From Microbacterium helvum (lineage in GTDB: Bacteria > Actinomycetota > Actinomycetes > Actinomycetales > Microbacteriaceae): DNA of 64,000 bases. The notes beneath the pieces were generated by a model, which made no database searches, had not been told where the DNA came from, and was given only the letters and a program-made list of their open reading frames with translations. A program made the position numbers and the translations under genes. Numbering within the stretch: the first letter of the stretch is position 1; each line of letters starts with the position of its first letter. The stretch is from assembly GCF_014779795.1 (NCBI RefSeq), contig NZ_JACXZS010000004.1:186001-250000 (forward strand). Reading direction: 5' to 3'. This document shows positions 56,618-64,000 of the stretch, piece after piece.

Positions 56618-57759
56618 GACGTCGGCCCCACTTCGTCGCCGTCCGCGTCGTCGCGGCCCAGACCGAGGCGGTCCGCGAGTCCCAGCTCTTCGACATCGAT
56701 GTCGGCGAGTTCGACCGGGATCGTCGGGGGCTGCGCCGTCGACGGCTTCGCCGGGGTGGATGCCGCGTCCGCCGCATCCTCGTCGGCACCGGCATCCGGC
56801 TCCGGTGTACGGGCCTCCGGCGCGGGTGCCGTCGGCTGGGCCGAGGCGGCGGGCGCGATCGGTGCGCGCGACGCCGGCGCGACCGACGGCGTGGGGGCGG
56901 CGGCGTCCGGCTCTTCGGCACCGGCAGCATCGTCCTCGTCGTCGGGCACGATCGTGGGGTCGAGGCCCGCCGCGGCGGCGATCGCGGCCTCTCGCTGAAC
57001 CCCGAGCACGGCGGTCAGTGCGGCGACCGCGGCTGCGCCGCGCTCGGGTTCGGGCGCCAGGCTCGGCAGGCTCGAGGTGTCGCCGTAACCGCCGTGGCGC
57101 TCGTCGCGCACCATCTCGCCGTGGCTCAGCTCGATCACGCGGCGCTGCATCTGATCGACGAAGCCGGCCTCGTGCGTGGCCATGACGACCGTCGTGCCAC
57201 CGGCGTTGATGCGCGCGAGCAGCTGCATGATGTCGACCGACGTGGCCGGGTCGAGGTTTCCGGTCGGCTCGTCGGCGAGCAGGATCTGCGGGCGGTTAGC
57301 CAGCGCGCGGGCGATCGCCACGCGCTGCTGCTCACCACCGGACAGCTCGTGCGGGAACCGCTTCTCTTTGCCCGCGAGACCGACGAGTGCGAGCACCTCG
57401 GGCACGGCCTGCTGGATGAACCCGCGCGAGGACCCGATCACCTGCAGCGTGAACGCGACGTTCTGGAACACCGTCTTGGTCGGCAGCAGCCGGAAGTCCT
57501 GGAACACCGCACCCACGTGGCGCCGGAAGTACGGCACCTTGCGGTTCGAGAGCGTCCGGAGGTCGCGGCCGAGGACGACGACCCGCCCCTCGCTGGGAGT
57601 CTCTTCGCGGAGGATCATGCGCAGGCACGTCGATTTGCCCGACCCCGAGGCGCCGACGAGGAAGACGAACTCGCCGCGGAGCACCTCGAAGTCGACGTCG
57701 GTCAGGGCGGGCTTCGCGGTGCCGCGATAGCGTTTCGTGACGTTCTCGAACCGGATCAT
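56614..57759 (-). CDS. ftsE: Cell-division ATPase FtsE with long C-terminal tail
   Basis: 381 aa, compared with about 229 in most FtsE. The first 225 residues are a normal ABC domain: GASGSGKST (36-44), [27 protein letters not shown]. The last 150 are Ala/Pro/Glu/Asp-rich and probably disordered, ending in a short conserved-looking [19 protein letters not shown]. It energises FtsX to control wall hydrolysis at division. The tail contains no stop or frameshift. Confidence 0.92.
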   Translation of the reverse strand: MIRFENVTKRYRGTAKPALTDVDFEVLRGEFVFLVGASGSGKSTCLRMILREETPSEGRVVVLGRDLRTLSNRKVPYFRRHVGAVFQDFRLLPTKTVFQNVAFTLQVIGSSRGFIQQAVPEVLALVGLAGKEKRFPHELSGGEQQRVAIARALANRPQILLADEPTGNLDPATSVDIMQLLARINAGGTTVVMATHEAGFVDQMQRRVIELSHGEMVRDERHGGYGDTSSLPSLAPEPERGAAAVAALTAVLGVQREAAIAAAAGLDPTIVPDDEDDAAGAEEPDAAAPTPSVAPASRAPIAPAASAQPTAPAPEARTPEPDAGADEDAADAASTPAKPSTAQPPTIPVELADIDVEELGLADRLGLGRDDADGDEVGPTS

Positions 57760-57850
57760 GGCTGTGTCAGCCTAAGCGGATGCCCTGCCCGAGCGCCCAG
57801 CGACACTCAGGGCCGCGGCATCCACCCTTCGGCAGGGTCGGGGAACGGGA

Positions 57851-58963
57851 TCAGTCGTCGTCGTCCTTGCGCTTGCGCCAGCGGATACCGGCGGAGATGA
57901 AGCCGTCGAGGTCGCCGTCGAAGACCACGGCCGGGTTGCCGACCTCGTGGCCGGTGCGCAGGTCCTTCACGAGCTGCTGGCCGTAGAGGAAGTACGAGCG
58001 CATCTGGTCGCCCCAGCTCGCGGTGATGACGCCCGCCAGCTCCTTCTTCTTGGCCGCTTCCTCCTCGCGCTGCAGCAGCATGAGCCGGGTCTGCAGCACG
58101 CGCATCGCGGCCGCGCGGTTCTGGATCTGCGACTTCTCGTTCTGCATCGACACCACGATGCCGGTCGGGATGTGCGTGATGCGCACGGCGGAGTCCGTCG
58201 TGTTGACCGACTGACCGCCCGGGCCGGACGAGCGGAACACGTCGACGCGGATGTCACCCTCGGGCACCTCGACCTCTTGCGCCTCTTCCATGACGGGGAT
58301 GACCTCGACAGCGGCGAAGCTCGTCTGGCGCTTGTCGGCCGAGCCGAACGGGCTGATGCGGGCCAGGCGGTGCGTGCCCGCCTCGACCGACAACGTGCCG
58401 TAGGCGTACGGTGCGTCGACCTGGAATGTGGCCGACTTGATGCCGGCACCCTCGGCGTACGACGTGTCCATCACCTTGACGGGGTACTTGTGGCGCTCTG
58501 CCCAGCGCAGGTACATGCGCATCAGCATCTCGGCGAAGTCGGTGGCGTCGTCGCCGCCGGCCCCCGAGCGGATGGTGACGACCGCTGAGCGGTCGTCATA
58601 CTCGCCGTCGAGGAGCGTCTGCACCTCGAGCTGGCTGATGATGTCTTCGAGCTCGGCGATCTCACGGCGCGCCTCTTCTGCGGAGTCCTCGTCGTCCATC
58701 TCGTTGGCGAGCTCGACGAGGACGTCGAGGTCGTCGAGGCGCTGCTCGACATCGGTGACGCGCTTGAGCTCGGCCTGGCGGTGGCTCAGGGCGCTGGTCA
58801 CCTTCTGCGCCTTGTCGACGTCGTCCCAGAGGTCGGGGGCACCGGCCTCGTCGCTGAGACGGGCGATGTCGGCGGTGAGTGCCTCGACGTCGACCACGGC
58901 CTTGATGTCGGCGAACGTGGAGCGCAGGGCCTGGATATCGGCGGAGGGATCGAAGTCGAGCAT
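57851..58963 (-). CDS. prfB: Peptide chain release factor 2
   Basis: 370 aa. Ends translation at UGA and UAA. SPF (residues 204-206) gives RF2 stop-codon choice and GGQ (249-251) catalyses peptide release. The frame is unbroken from the ATG at 58963 (GGAG 4 nt ahead), so there is no programmed +1 frameshift of the E. coli type. Upstream of ftsE on the same strand. Confidence 0.95.
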   Translation of the reverse strand: MLDFDPSADIQALRSTFADIKAVVDVEALTADIARLSDEAGAPDLWDDVDKAQKVTSALSHRQAELKRVTDVEQRLDDLDVLVELANEMDDEDSAEEARREIAELEDIISQLEVQTLLDGEYDDRSAVVTIRSGAGGDDATDFAEMLMRMYLRWAERHKYPVKVMDTSYAEGAGIKSATFQVDAPYAYGTLSVEAGTHRLARISPFGSADKRQTSFAAVEVIPVMEEAQEVEVPEGDIRVDVFRSSGPGGQSVNTTDSAVRITHIPTGIVVSMQNEKSQIQNRAAAMRVLQTRLMLLQREEEAAKKKELAGVITASWGDQMRSYFLYGQQLVKDLRTGHEVGNPAVVFDGDLDGFISAGIRWRKRKDDDD

Positions 58964-58988
58964 GACACTCCAGACTAACGTGGAAGCG

Positions 58989-60272
58989 ATGAGTGAACGC
59001 GCCGGCTCCCCCACCGCACGGGACGTGCTGTGGCGGTTCGGGCCGATGGTCTACGGCCCTACCGTACTGTTCGCCCTGGGCGAGGGCGCGGTGATCCCGC
59101 TCATTCCGGTCATCGCGGCGCAGCTCGGCGCCGACGTGGCGACGGCGGCGCTCGTCGCGTCCGCGCTCGTCGTCGGACAGCTGTGCGGCAACCTGCCCGC
59201 GGGCTGGGCGGTGGCCCGCATCGGCGAGCGCCTCACGATGGCGATCGCGGGCGTCATCTCGCTCGCCGGGATCGTCGGCATGGCGCTGGCCCCGTCGCTG
59301 GGCGTGTTCGCGATCGCGGTCTTCCTGATCGGCTTCTGCGCCGCGGCGTTCGGTCTGGCGCGTCACTCGTTCATGACCACGCGCGTGCCGCTGTCGTTCC
59401 GAGCCCGCGCCCTGTCGCTGCTGGGCGGCACGTTCCGCCTCGGCATGTTCGTCGGCCCGTTCATCGCCGCGGGGCTTCTGGCCGTGTTCGGCGACGAGCA
59501 TGCCACGATCTGGTTCTTCGGTGGATGCCTCGTCGCCACGGTCCTGCTGGTGCTCTTCGGTCCCGACCCCGAGAAGCAGCTGCCGGCGCCTGCGGCCCCG
59601 CGCGCGGCATCCGATCTGACCGAGGACACCGGCGAGCCCGTGACCGGCTCCATCCCGACCTCGGAGCGCACCGGCGTGATCCGCACCATGTGGCGCCATC
59701 GGCGCGTGCTCTCGACGCTCGGCCTGGCGGCGGCATCCCTCTCCGCGGTCCGCTCGGCGCGCCAGGTGGTTCTGCCGCTCTGGGGCGTGTCGATCGGACT
59801 CGATGCGCAGACGATCGCGCTCGTGGTCGGCATCTCGGGCGCGATCGACTTCGCCCTGTTCTATGCGAGCGGCCAGGTGATGGACCGGTTCGGCCGGTTG
59901 TGGGCGGCGCTTCCGGCCATGATCCTCATGGGCGCGGGCTTCATCGCGCTCTCGTTGACGCACGATCTGCCGCAGGCGGCCATGTGGTTCGCGATGTTCG
60001 CGGCGGTGCTCGGAGTCGGGAACGGCCTGTCGAGCGGCATCCTGCTCACCCTCGGCGCCGACGTGGCACCGAAGTCGGATCCCGCCGCGTTCCTCGGGTC
60101 GTGGCGCACGCTCACCGACGCGGGCGGCGCGATCGCCCCCCTCATCGTGTCGGGACTCGCGGCGATCGCCTCGCTGGCGGTCGCGACGGGTGTGATGGGC
60201 GGGATCGGGCTCCTCGGCGCCCTCGCCTTCATCCGCTGGGTGCCGCGCTACGTGCCGCGAGCCAGCGCCTGA
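58989..60272 (+). CDS. MFS transporter
   Basis: 427 aa, about 12 hydrophobic segments. [20 protein letters not shown] is the loop 2-3 motif; an internal Pro/Glu-rich loop at about 195-230. Divergent from prfB. TAACGT 7 nt before the ATG suggests a leaderless message. Substrate unknown. Confidence 0.82.
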   Translation: MSERAGSPTARDVLWRFGPMVYGPTVLFALGEGAVIPLIPVIAAQLGADVATAALVASALVVGQLCGNLPAGWAVARIGERLTMAIAGVISLAGIVGMALAPSLGVFAIAVFLIGFCAAAFGLARHSFMTTRVPLSFRARALSLLGGTFRLGMFVGPFIAAGLLAVFGDEHATIWFFGGCLVATVLLVLFGPDPEKQLPAPAAPRAASDLTEDTGEPVTGSIPTSERTGVIRTMWRHRRVLSTLGLAAASLSAVRSARQVVLPLWGVSIGLDAQTIALVVGISGAIDFALFYASGQVMDRFGRLWAALPAMILMGAGFIALSLTHDLPQAAMWFAMFAAVLGVGNGLSSGILLTLGADVAPKSDPAAFLGSWRTLTDAGGAIAPLIVSGLAAIASLAVATGVMGGIGLLGALAFIRWVPRYVPRASA

Positions 60273-60278
60273 CTGAGC

Positions 60279-60764
60279 TCATACCCACGAGCGCCGTACG
60301 GCCTCCGCCCCCAGCTGGATGCGGGTCGTGACCCCCGCGCGCTGCATGAGCTCGGCGATCCGGCGCTGGGCGGTGCGCAGCGAGATGCCCAGCTGCGCGG
60401 CGGCCGCGGCATCCGTCAGTCCGAGCAGCAGCAGCTTCAGCAGCTCTCGGTCGGCGTCGACGCGCGGATCGCCGTCGGCACGGGTGAGGAACTGCGTGGC
60501 CGCCGACCAGAACTCCTCGAAGATCGCCATGATGAGGTCGAGCATGCCGCTCGGGTGGATGAGCAGGGCGCCGAAGCCGCGATCGTCGTCCTGGGAGTGC
60601 ATCGGCACCAGCGCCATGCGGTCGTCGCCGATGAACATCCGCGTCGGCAGCGTCGGCAGCACCCGGATGTCCTCCCCCACGGCCGCGCTCTCCTGAGCGA
60701 GCTGCAGGAAGCCGGGTCGTTCGAGGACGCCGCTCTCGACGATCACGCGGTACCGGACGCCGCC
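60279..60764 (-). pseudogene. C-terminal half of a TrmB/LuxR-type regulator, truncated
   Basis: About 161 residues remain. They start near GVRYRVIVESGVLERPGFL and end with a LuxR-like helix-turn-helix (LLLLGLTDAAAAAQLGISLR, TAQRRIAELMQRAGV). Intact relatives have about 320 residues with an N-terminal TrmB-like domain and 150 more residues; here that part is replaced by the opposite-strand LacI fragment. No start codon with a ribosome site fits. Read as a deletion remnant. Confidence 0.7.
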
Positions 60765-60782
60765 CACCGGATCGGATCGGCC

Positions 60783-61628
60783 TCGCGACCGGTCGCCACG
60801 ATCGGCCTGATCGTGCCGGACGCCGCCTACTACTTCCCGCCCGTCATCCGCGGCGTCGGCGAGGCCGCGCGCGCTGCCGGCATCCGCATCGTGCTCGGCA
60901 CCACGAACTACGACCCGCGCGAAGAGATCCACCAGCTGGCGCGGCTGGACGCCGGTGGCGCCGACGCCATCATGCTCGTGACGGCGCGGCCCGGCGTGGA
61001 CGACGTCACGACGTGGCAGGCGATCGCCGGCATCCGCACGCCCGTCGTCCTGGTGGAGCGCTCCGCCGACGGCGCGCCCACGACGCTGCGCGTCGATTCC
61101 GTGCGATCGGATCACGGCTTCGGCGCCGAACTCGCCGTCGATCACCTGGCCGAGCGCGGCCATCGCGGGGTGGGACTGCTGCTGCGCGAGACCGCGACCG
61201 CCCCCTGGGTGGCTGACGGACACCGGCGCGCCACGCGCCGTCACGGCATGACCGACGCCCCGGTCGTGTTCGCCCCGTCGCTGAGGTGGGGCGACGGCTC
61301 CACCTCAGACGTGCTGCGCGGGTTCCTCGACGACTGCCTGGCCGCCGGCATCCGCGCCGCCGTGGTGCTTCCCGACGACCTCGCCGTGAGCCTCCTCGGG
61401 ATCGCAGAGGGCCGCCGACTGCGCGTGCCGGAGGATTTCGCGATCGTCGCGTACGACGACGAGATCGCGTCCTTCGCCACGGTGCCGCTCACCGCGATCG
61501 CACCGCCGAAACTCGCCGTGGGCAGGCGAGCGCTCGAAGCGTGCCTGGCCCGGCTCGAGCAGGGCGATCTCGCCCCGTCGCAGCGGATCCAGCTCACACC
61601 GACCCTCAACGTGCGCGAGTCCACCTGA
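60783..61628 (+). pseudogene. LacI-family regulator lacking its DNA-binding domain
   Basis: 282 codons of the sugar-binding half: ATIGLIVPDAAYYFPPVIRG, then DHLAERGHRGVGLLL, PEDFAIVAYDDEIASFATVP and the LacI C-terminal LTAIAPPKLAVGRRALEACL. The helix-turn-helix and hinge (about 60 residues) expected upstream are absent; the sequence before 60783 belongs to the truncated regulator on the other strand. Without the DNA-binding domain it cannot act as a repressor. The frame itself is intact, so it could be a recent loss. Confidence 0.75.
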
Positions 61629-61674
61629 ACCGACGGCGTGCGGAGAGAAGCAGCATCCACCTCCCGCCATCCGA

Positions 61675-62499
61675 TCACCACAGCATGGCGACGAGGTCTG
61701 CGAACACCTCCTCGGGGTCGTGCTCGAGACCGCGACGCGCGAACCACGTCGACACGTTGACCACATCGCGGTACAGGAAGTCGAGCCCCTGCGGGTTCGC
61801 CGCGACATCGACGATCTGCGGCAGGTCGATCACGACGATCCGCCCGTCCTGGTCGAGCAGGTTGTACGGCGAGAGGTCGCCATGAGCGAATCCCGCCCTG
61901 GCGAACGCCTCGAGGATGCCGACGACCTGGTCGAACGCGCCACGCAGCTCTTCGCCGTGACGCCGGCTCTGAGCCAGACGCGGAGCGGCCGTCCGGCCCT
62001 CGCCGACGAACTCCATGAGCACCTCGGTGTCGCTCACCTGGACCGGGTAAGGCACCGGCACGCCCGCGCGCCACGCACGGCACAGCGCCTCGAACTCGCT
62101 CGCCGCCCAGTGCCCGGCCGCGACCGAACGACCGTAGGCCGTCTTGCGCTGCACGGCGCGGGCGTCACGGGTGTTGCGCATCGTCCGTCCCTCTTCGTAC
62201 GCGCCGGATCGATGGAAATCGCTGTGATGCGCGTTGCGATAGCGCTTGGCGGCGAGCAGCACACCGGGGGTGCCCGGCACCGCGCGCTCGATGAGGTGGA
62301 CGTCGGCCTCCTTGCCGGTCTTGACGACACCCAGCTCGGTATCGAACGCCCCGGCCGCCGTGACGACCCACTGCGGATGCGGAAGCGGGCCCCGCTGCGT
62401 GGGCGGGGAGGCCGGCCACGTGGACCAGCGCTGATCAGGGCCGGGCTCGAGGTCCGGCGAGAGGATTGCGGAAGACACGTCGAAGCGTGCAGAAGACAT
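61675..62499 (-). CDS. RIO-type serine/threonine protein kinase
   Basis: 274 aa. GVVKTGKEADVHLIER is the nucleotide loop, AAKRYR the ATP lysine, HGDLSPYNLL the catalytic loop and VIDLPQIVD the metal Asp, as in RIO1-like kinases. Bacterial members are poorly studied; archaeal and eukaryotic ones mature the small ribosomal subunit. A 20-codon ORF with a very strong ribosome site lies 33 nt upstream. Confidence 0.88.
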   Translation of the reverse strand: MSSARFDVSSAILSPDLEPGPDQRWSTWPASPPTQRGPLPHPQWVVTAAGAFDTELGVVKTGKEADVHLIERAVPGTPGVLLAAKRYRNAHHSDFHRSGAYEEGRTMRNTRDARAVQRKTAYGRSVAAGHWAASEFEALCRAWRAGVPVPYPVQVSDTEVLMEFVGEGRTAAPRLAQSRRHGEELRGAFDQVVGILEAFARAGFAHGDLSPYNLLDQDGRIVVIDLPQIVDVAANPQGLDFLYRDVVNVSTWFARRGLEHDPEEVFADLVAMLW

Positions 62500-62532
62500 C
62501 GGATGGACTCCAGAACAGGAGGCCGCCGACGC

Positions 62533-62595
62533 TCAACGGGTGCGGGCGACCTCGGGGGAAAGGAAGGGGATCTGGGGCTCGACGAAGACAGCCAT
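62533..62595 (-). CDS. 20-aa ORF before the RIO kinase gene
   Basis: ATG at 62595 follows AAGGAGG by 7 nt, one of the best ribosome sites in the window, and encodes MAVFVEPQIPFLSPEVARTR. It stops 33 nt before the kinase start. It may be a leader peptide coupling translation to the kinase, or a small functional protein. Confidence 0.5.
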   Translation of the reverse strand: MAVFVEPQIPFLSPEVARTR

Positions 62596-62720
62596 CACAC
62601 GACCTCCTTCCGTTTCCGGGGCGCCTGGGGCGCCGACCGCCCCACTCTAGCCCAGCCCGCGGTGCCGCATCCATCCCCTCCTCGACGCACAGCGAGCGCG
62701 ACACCCCCTATCGTTGGCGC

Positions 62721-63113
62721 ATGCCGAGTGTGCTCATCGAAGTCCGCCGGGCCTACACGCCCGAGCAGGAAGTCGCCATCATCGATGCCGTCCACGCCGC
62801 GCTGGTGCAGGCGTTCAAGATCCCCGACGAGGATCGCTTCAGCCGGCTGCTGTCGTACCCGCCGCATCGCATGGTCGACGGACCACTGCCCGGCGAGGCC
62901 GACGGCTACACGCGGGTCACGATCGACTGCTTCCCCGGCCGGTCGCTCCAGGCGAAGCAGGCGCTGTATCGCGGGATCGTCGAGCGCCTCGAACCGCTCG
63001 GCATGCCGCGCGAGAAGGTCTCGATCCTGCTGCGCGAGAGCACCTTCGAGAACTGGGGCCTCTCGGGCGAGGCCGCCGAGGAGTCCGGGCTCGGCTTCAC
63101 CGTCGCCGTCTGA
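62721..63113 (+). CDS. Tautomerase-family protein
   Basis: 130 aa. The Pro after the initiator Met (MPSVLIEVRRAYTPEQEVAI) is the catalytic base of the 4-oxalocrotonate tautomerase superfamily; the length suits the group in which two units are fused. VTIDCFPGRSLQAKQALYRG is the second strand-helix. TATCGT 6 nt before the ATG suggests a leaderless transcript. The substrate is unknown. Confidence 0.85.
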   Translation: MPSVLIEVRRAYTPEQEVAIIDAVHAALVQAFKIPDEDRFSRLLSYPPHRMVDGPLPGEADGYTRVTIDCFPGRSLQAKQALYRGIVERLEPLGMPREKVSILLRESTFENWGLSGEAAEESGLGFTVAV

Positions 63114-63205
63114 GCCGTCGCGTCTGGCACCGTCGCCGTCTGAGCCGTCGCGTCTGACACCGTCACGGTCTGACACCGTCGCGGTCTGACACCGTCGGCT
63201 TCTGA
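63098..63205. repeat. Tandem repeats across the tautomerase stop codon
   Basis: Units built on ACCGTCGCCGTCTGA are repeated: a 30-nt double unit occurs twice (from 63098 and 63128), then ACCGTCACGGTCTGAC, ACCGTCGCGGTCTGAC and ACCGTCGGCTTCTGAG. The first unit contains the real stop codon of the tautomerase gene, and each unit holds TCTGA or TCTGG. It appears to have grown by duplication of the 3' end of the gene. Confidence 0.8.
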
Positions 63206-63280
63206 GCCGATCGCCTGTGCGCGTGACGGCGGCCGCGGGCATCGCCCGCGGCCGCCGCATCCCGTACGGGGAACGGGATT

Positions 63281-64000
63281 CTACTGACCGACGATGAGGC
63301 CTCCGTCCGTCACCGTCAGCGACGACGACTCGTGGCAGCTCGGCGCGATGTCACGCTGGGCCGGGTTGGTGCTGTCATACGACACCTTCCACGAGTAGTC
63401 CCCCGCGGCTACCGCAACGGTGTTGGCCGACGACACCGCCTGCGGCGACGGGCCCGCGACTGTCACGGGGTCAGACGTGTACAGCAGTGTGCCGTCGCAC
63501 GTCAGGCCCTTGTAGAGCTGGAACGTCGCCGTGCCCGCCATGTCGCCGCCCGCGCTCGCCGACACCGTCACGGTGTCGTTGGGCACCCAGGACTGCGTGG
63601 TGAACATCTTGGACGGGACGGAGGTGACCGTCACGTCCTCGTTGCCGTCGTTGCAGGCTGCGTTGTGCGTCAGACCGCTGGTGTTCGGCGACGACCCGCT
63701 GTACGTGGCGACCCAGTGGTAGGTCCCGGCAGCCGTCGGCGTGAACGAGCCGCTGCCGTACGTGCCGTTGCCGCTCACGGGGATCGCGCTGGACGTGAAT
63801 GCCGGCGTCCCGTTGCAGTCGTCATCGGCAGGACCGTACGCCGTGAACGTGATCGTGCCGTCGGCGGGCGTCAGGTTCTGCGGCGCTGCGGTCTCGATGA
63901 TGTTCGCGGTCGGCTTGGTCGCCGTCCCGCCCAGGCTGGCCGAGTCGCTCACCGGGTTGCCGAGCACGACGTCGTCGCTCGCGGTCGTCGACAGCGTCGG
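63281..64000 (-). CDS. Ig-like repeat surface protein, C-terminal part
   Basis: 239 residues visible, open to the window edge. At least two beta-sandwich modules: one with GTITFTAYGPADDDC and GTYHWVATYSGSS, the next with GTATFQLYKGLTC and GDYSWKVSYDSTNP; each has paired cysteines. These are like bacterial Ig-like domains in large secreted or surface adhesins. The C-terminus (TVTDGGLIVGQ) has no LPXTG or membrane anchor, so it is secreted or held otherwise. Confidence 0.75.
   Translation of the reverse strand, partial: PTLSTTASDDVVLGNPVSDSASLGGTATKPTANIIETAAPQNLTPADGTITFTAYGPADDDCNGTPAFTSSAIPVSGNGTYGSGSFTPTAAGTYHWVATYSGSSPNTSGLTHNAACNDGNEDVTVTSVPSKMFTTQSWVPNDTVTVSASAGGDMAGTATFQLYKGLTCDGTLLYTSDPVTVAGPSPQAVSSANTVAVAAGDYSWKVSYDSTNPAQRDIAPSCHESSSLTVTDGGLIVGQ

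Noticed and set aside
57851..58963. Programmed frameshift in prfB
   Set aside because: The frame is continuous from the ATG; no internal UGA near codon 25.
60783..61628. Functional LacI repressor
   Set aside because: No DNA-binding domain is encoded in any frame upstream.

Overview
The window is a high-GC actinobacterial chromosome segment. The most likely source is a Microbacterium or close relative (Microbacteriaceae). This rests on roughly 70 % GC, many ATGA/GTGA start-stop overlaps, frequent GTG starts, many genes that look leaderless, and a tmRNA tag ending ALAA of the Mycobacterium/Corynebacterium type. The genus is inferred; no rRNA is present to confirm it.

Layout. 1-18.4 kb is mostly biosynthesis on the minus strand: an exporter-leuB-ilvE block, serA, two small membrane proteins, a peptidoglycan-binding protein, a CutC-like protein, a Tat-exported 5'-nucleotidase, the operon ilvD-ilvB-ilvN-ilvC and otsA-otsB. 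18.9-33.1 kb is catabolic. It holds a CoA-transferase/thiolase operon with a divergent IclR regulator. Next comes a nine-gene operon with a Liv-type ABC importer, an acyl-CoA ligase, a TetR regulator, a 3-hydroxybutyrate-dehydrogenase-like enzyme and an alpha/beta hydrolase. A MarR regulator with an MFS exporter lies opposite. Together these could import a carboxylic or hydroxy acid and carry it via 3-hydroxybutyrate and acetoacetate to acetyl-CoA.

33.2-40.7 kb is a compact integrated element (about 7.5 kb) in the 3' half of tRNA-Lys(CTT), bounded by a 49-bp direct repeat. A tyrosine integrase and a regulator lie on one strand. They are divergent from an eight-gene operon (xis-like, replication-initiator-like, small zinc-binding proteins). 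A terminase-small-subunit-like gene sits at the far end, and no capsid, portal, tail, large-terminase or conjugation genes are present. This order matches phage-inducible chromosomal islands (SaPI/PICI), so the element is best read as an actinobacterial phage satellite. Supporting details are an array of 12-bp repeats inside the initiator gene, a perfect AT-rich operator over the divergent promoters, and shared repeats beside both att sites.

40.8-53 kb carries housekeeping and redox genes: HisN, YaeQ-like, NUDIX, an unusual zinc-plus-SDR protein, an ECF41 sigma factor between two paralogous NAD-binding proteins, an ABC-F protein, an amine oxidase and a hemerythrin-like protein. 53-59 kb holds ssrA (tmRNA), smpB, ftsX, ftsE and prfB. 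59-64 kb holds an MFS transporter, a pair of truncated regulators meeting head to head (a deletion scar), a RIO-type kinase preceded by a 20-codon ORF, a tautomerase followed by tandem repeats, and the 3' end of an Ig-like surface protein. The heptamer GGATGCC is strongly over-represented across the whole window and sometimes forms terminator stems.
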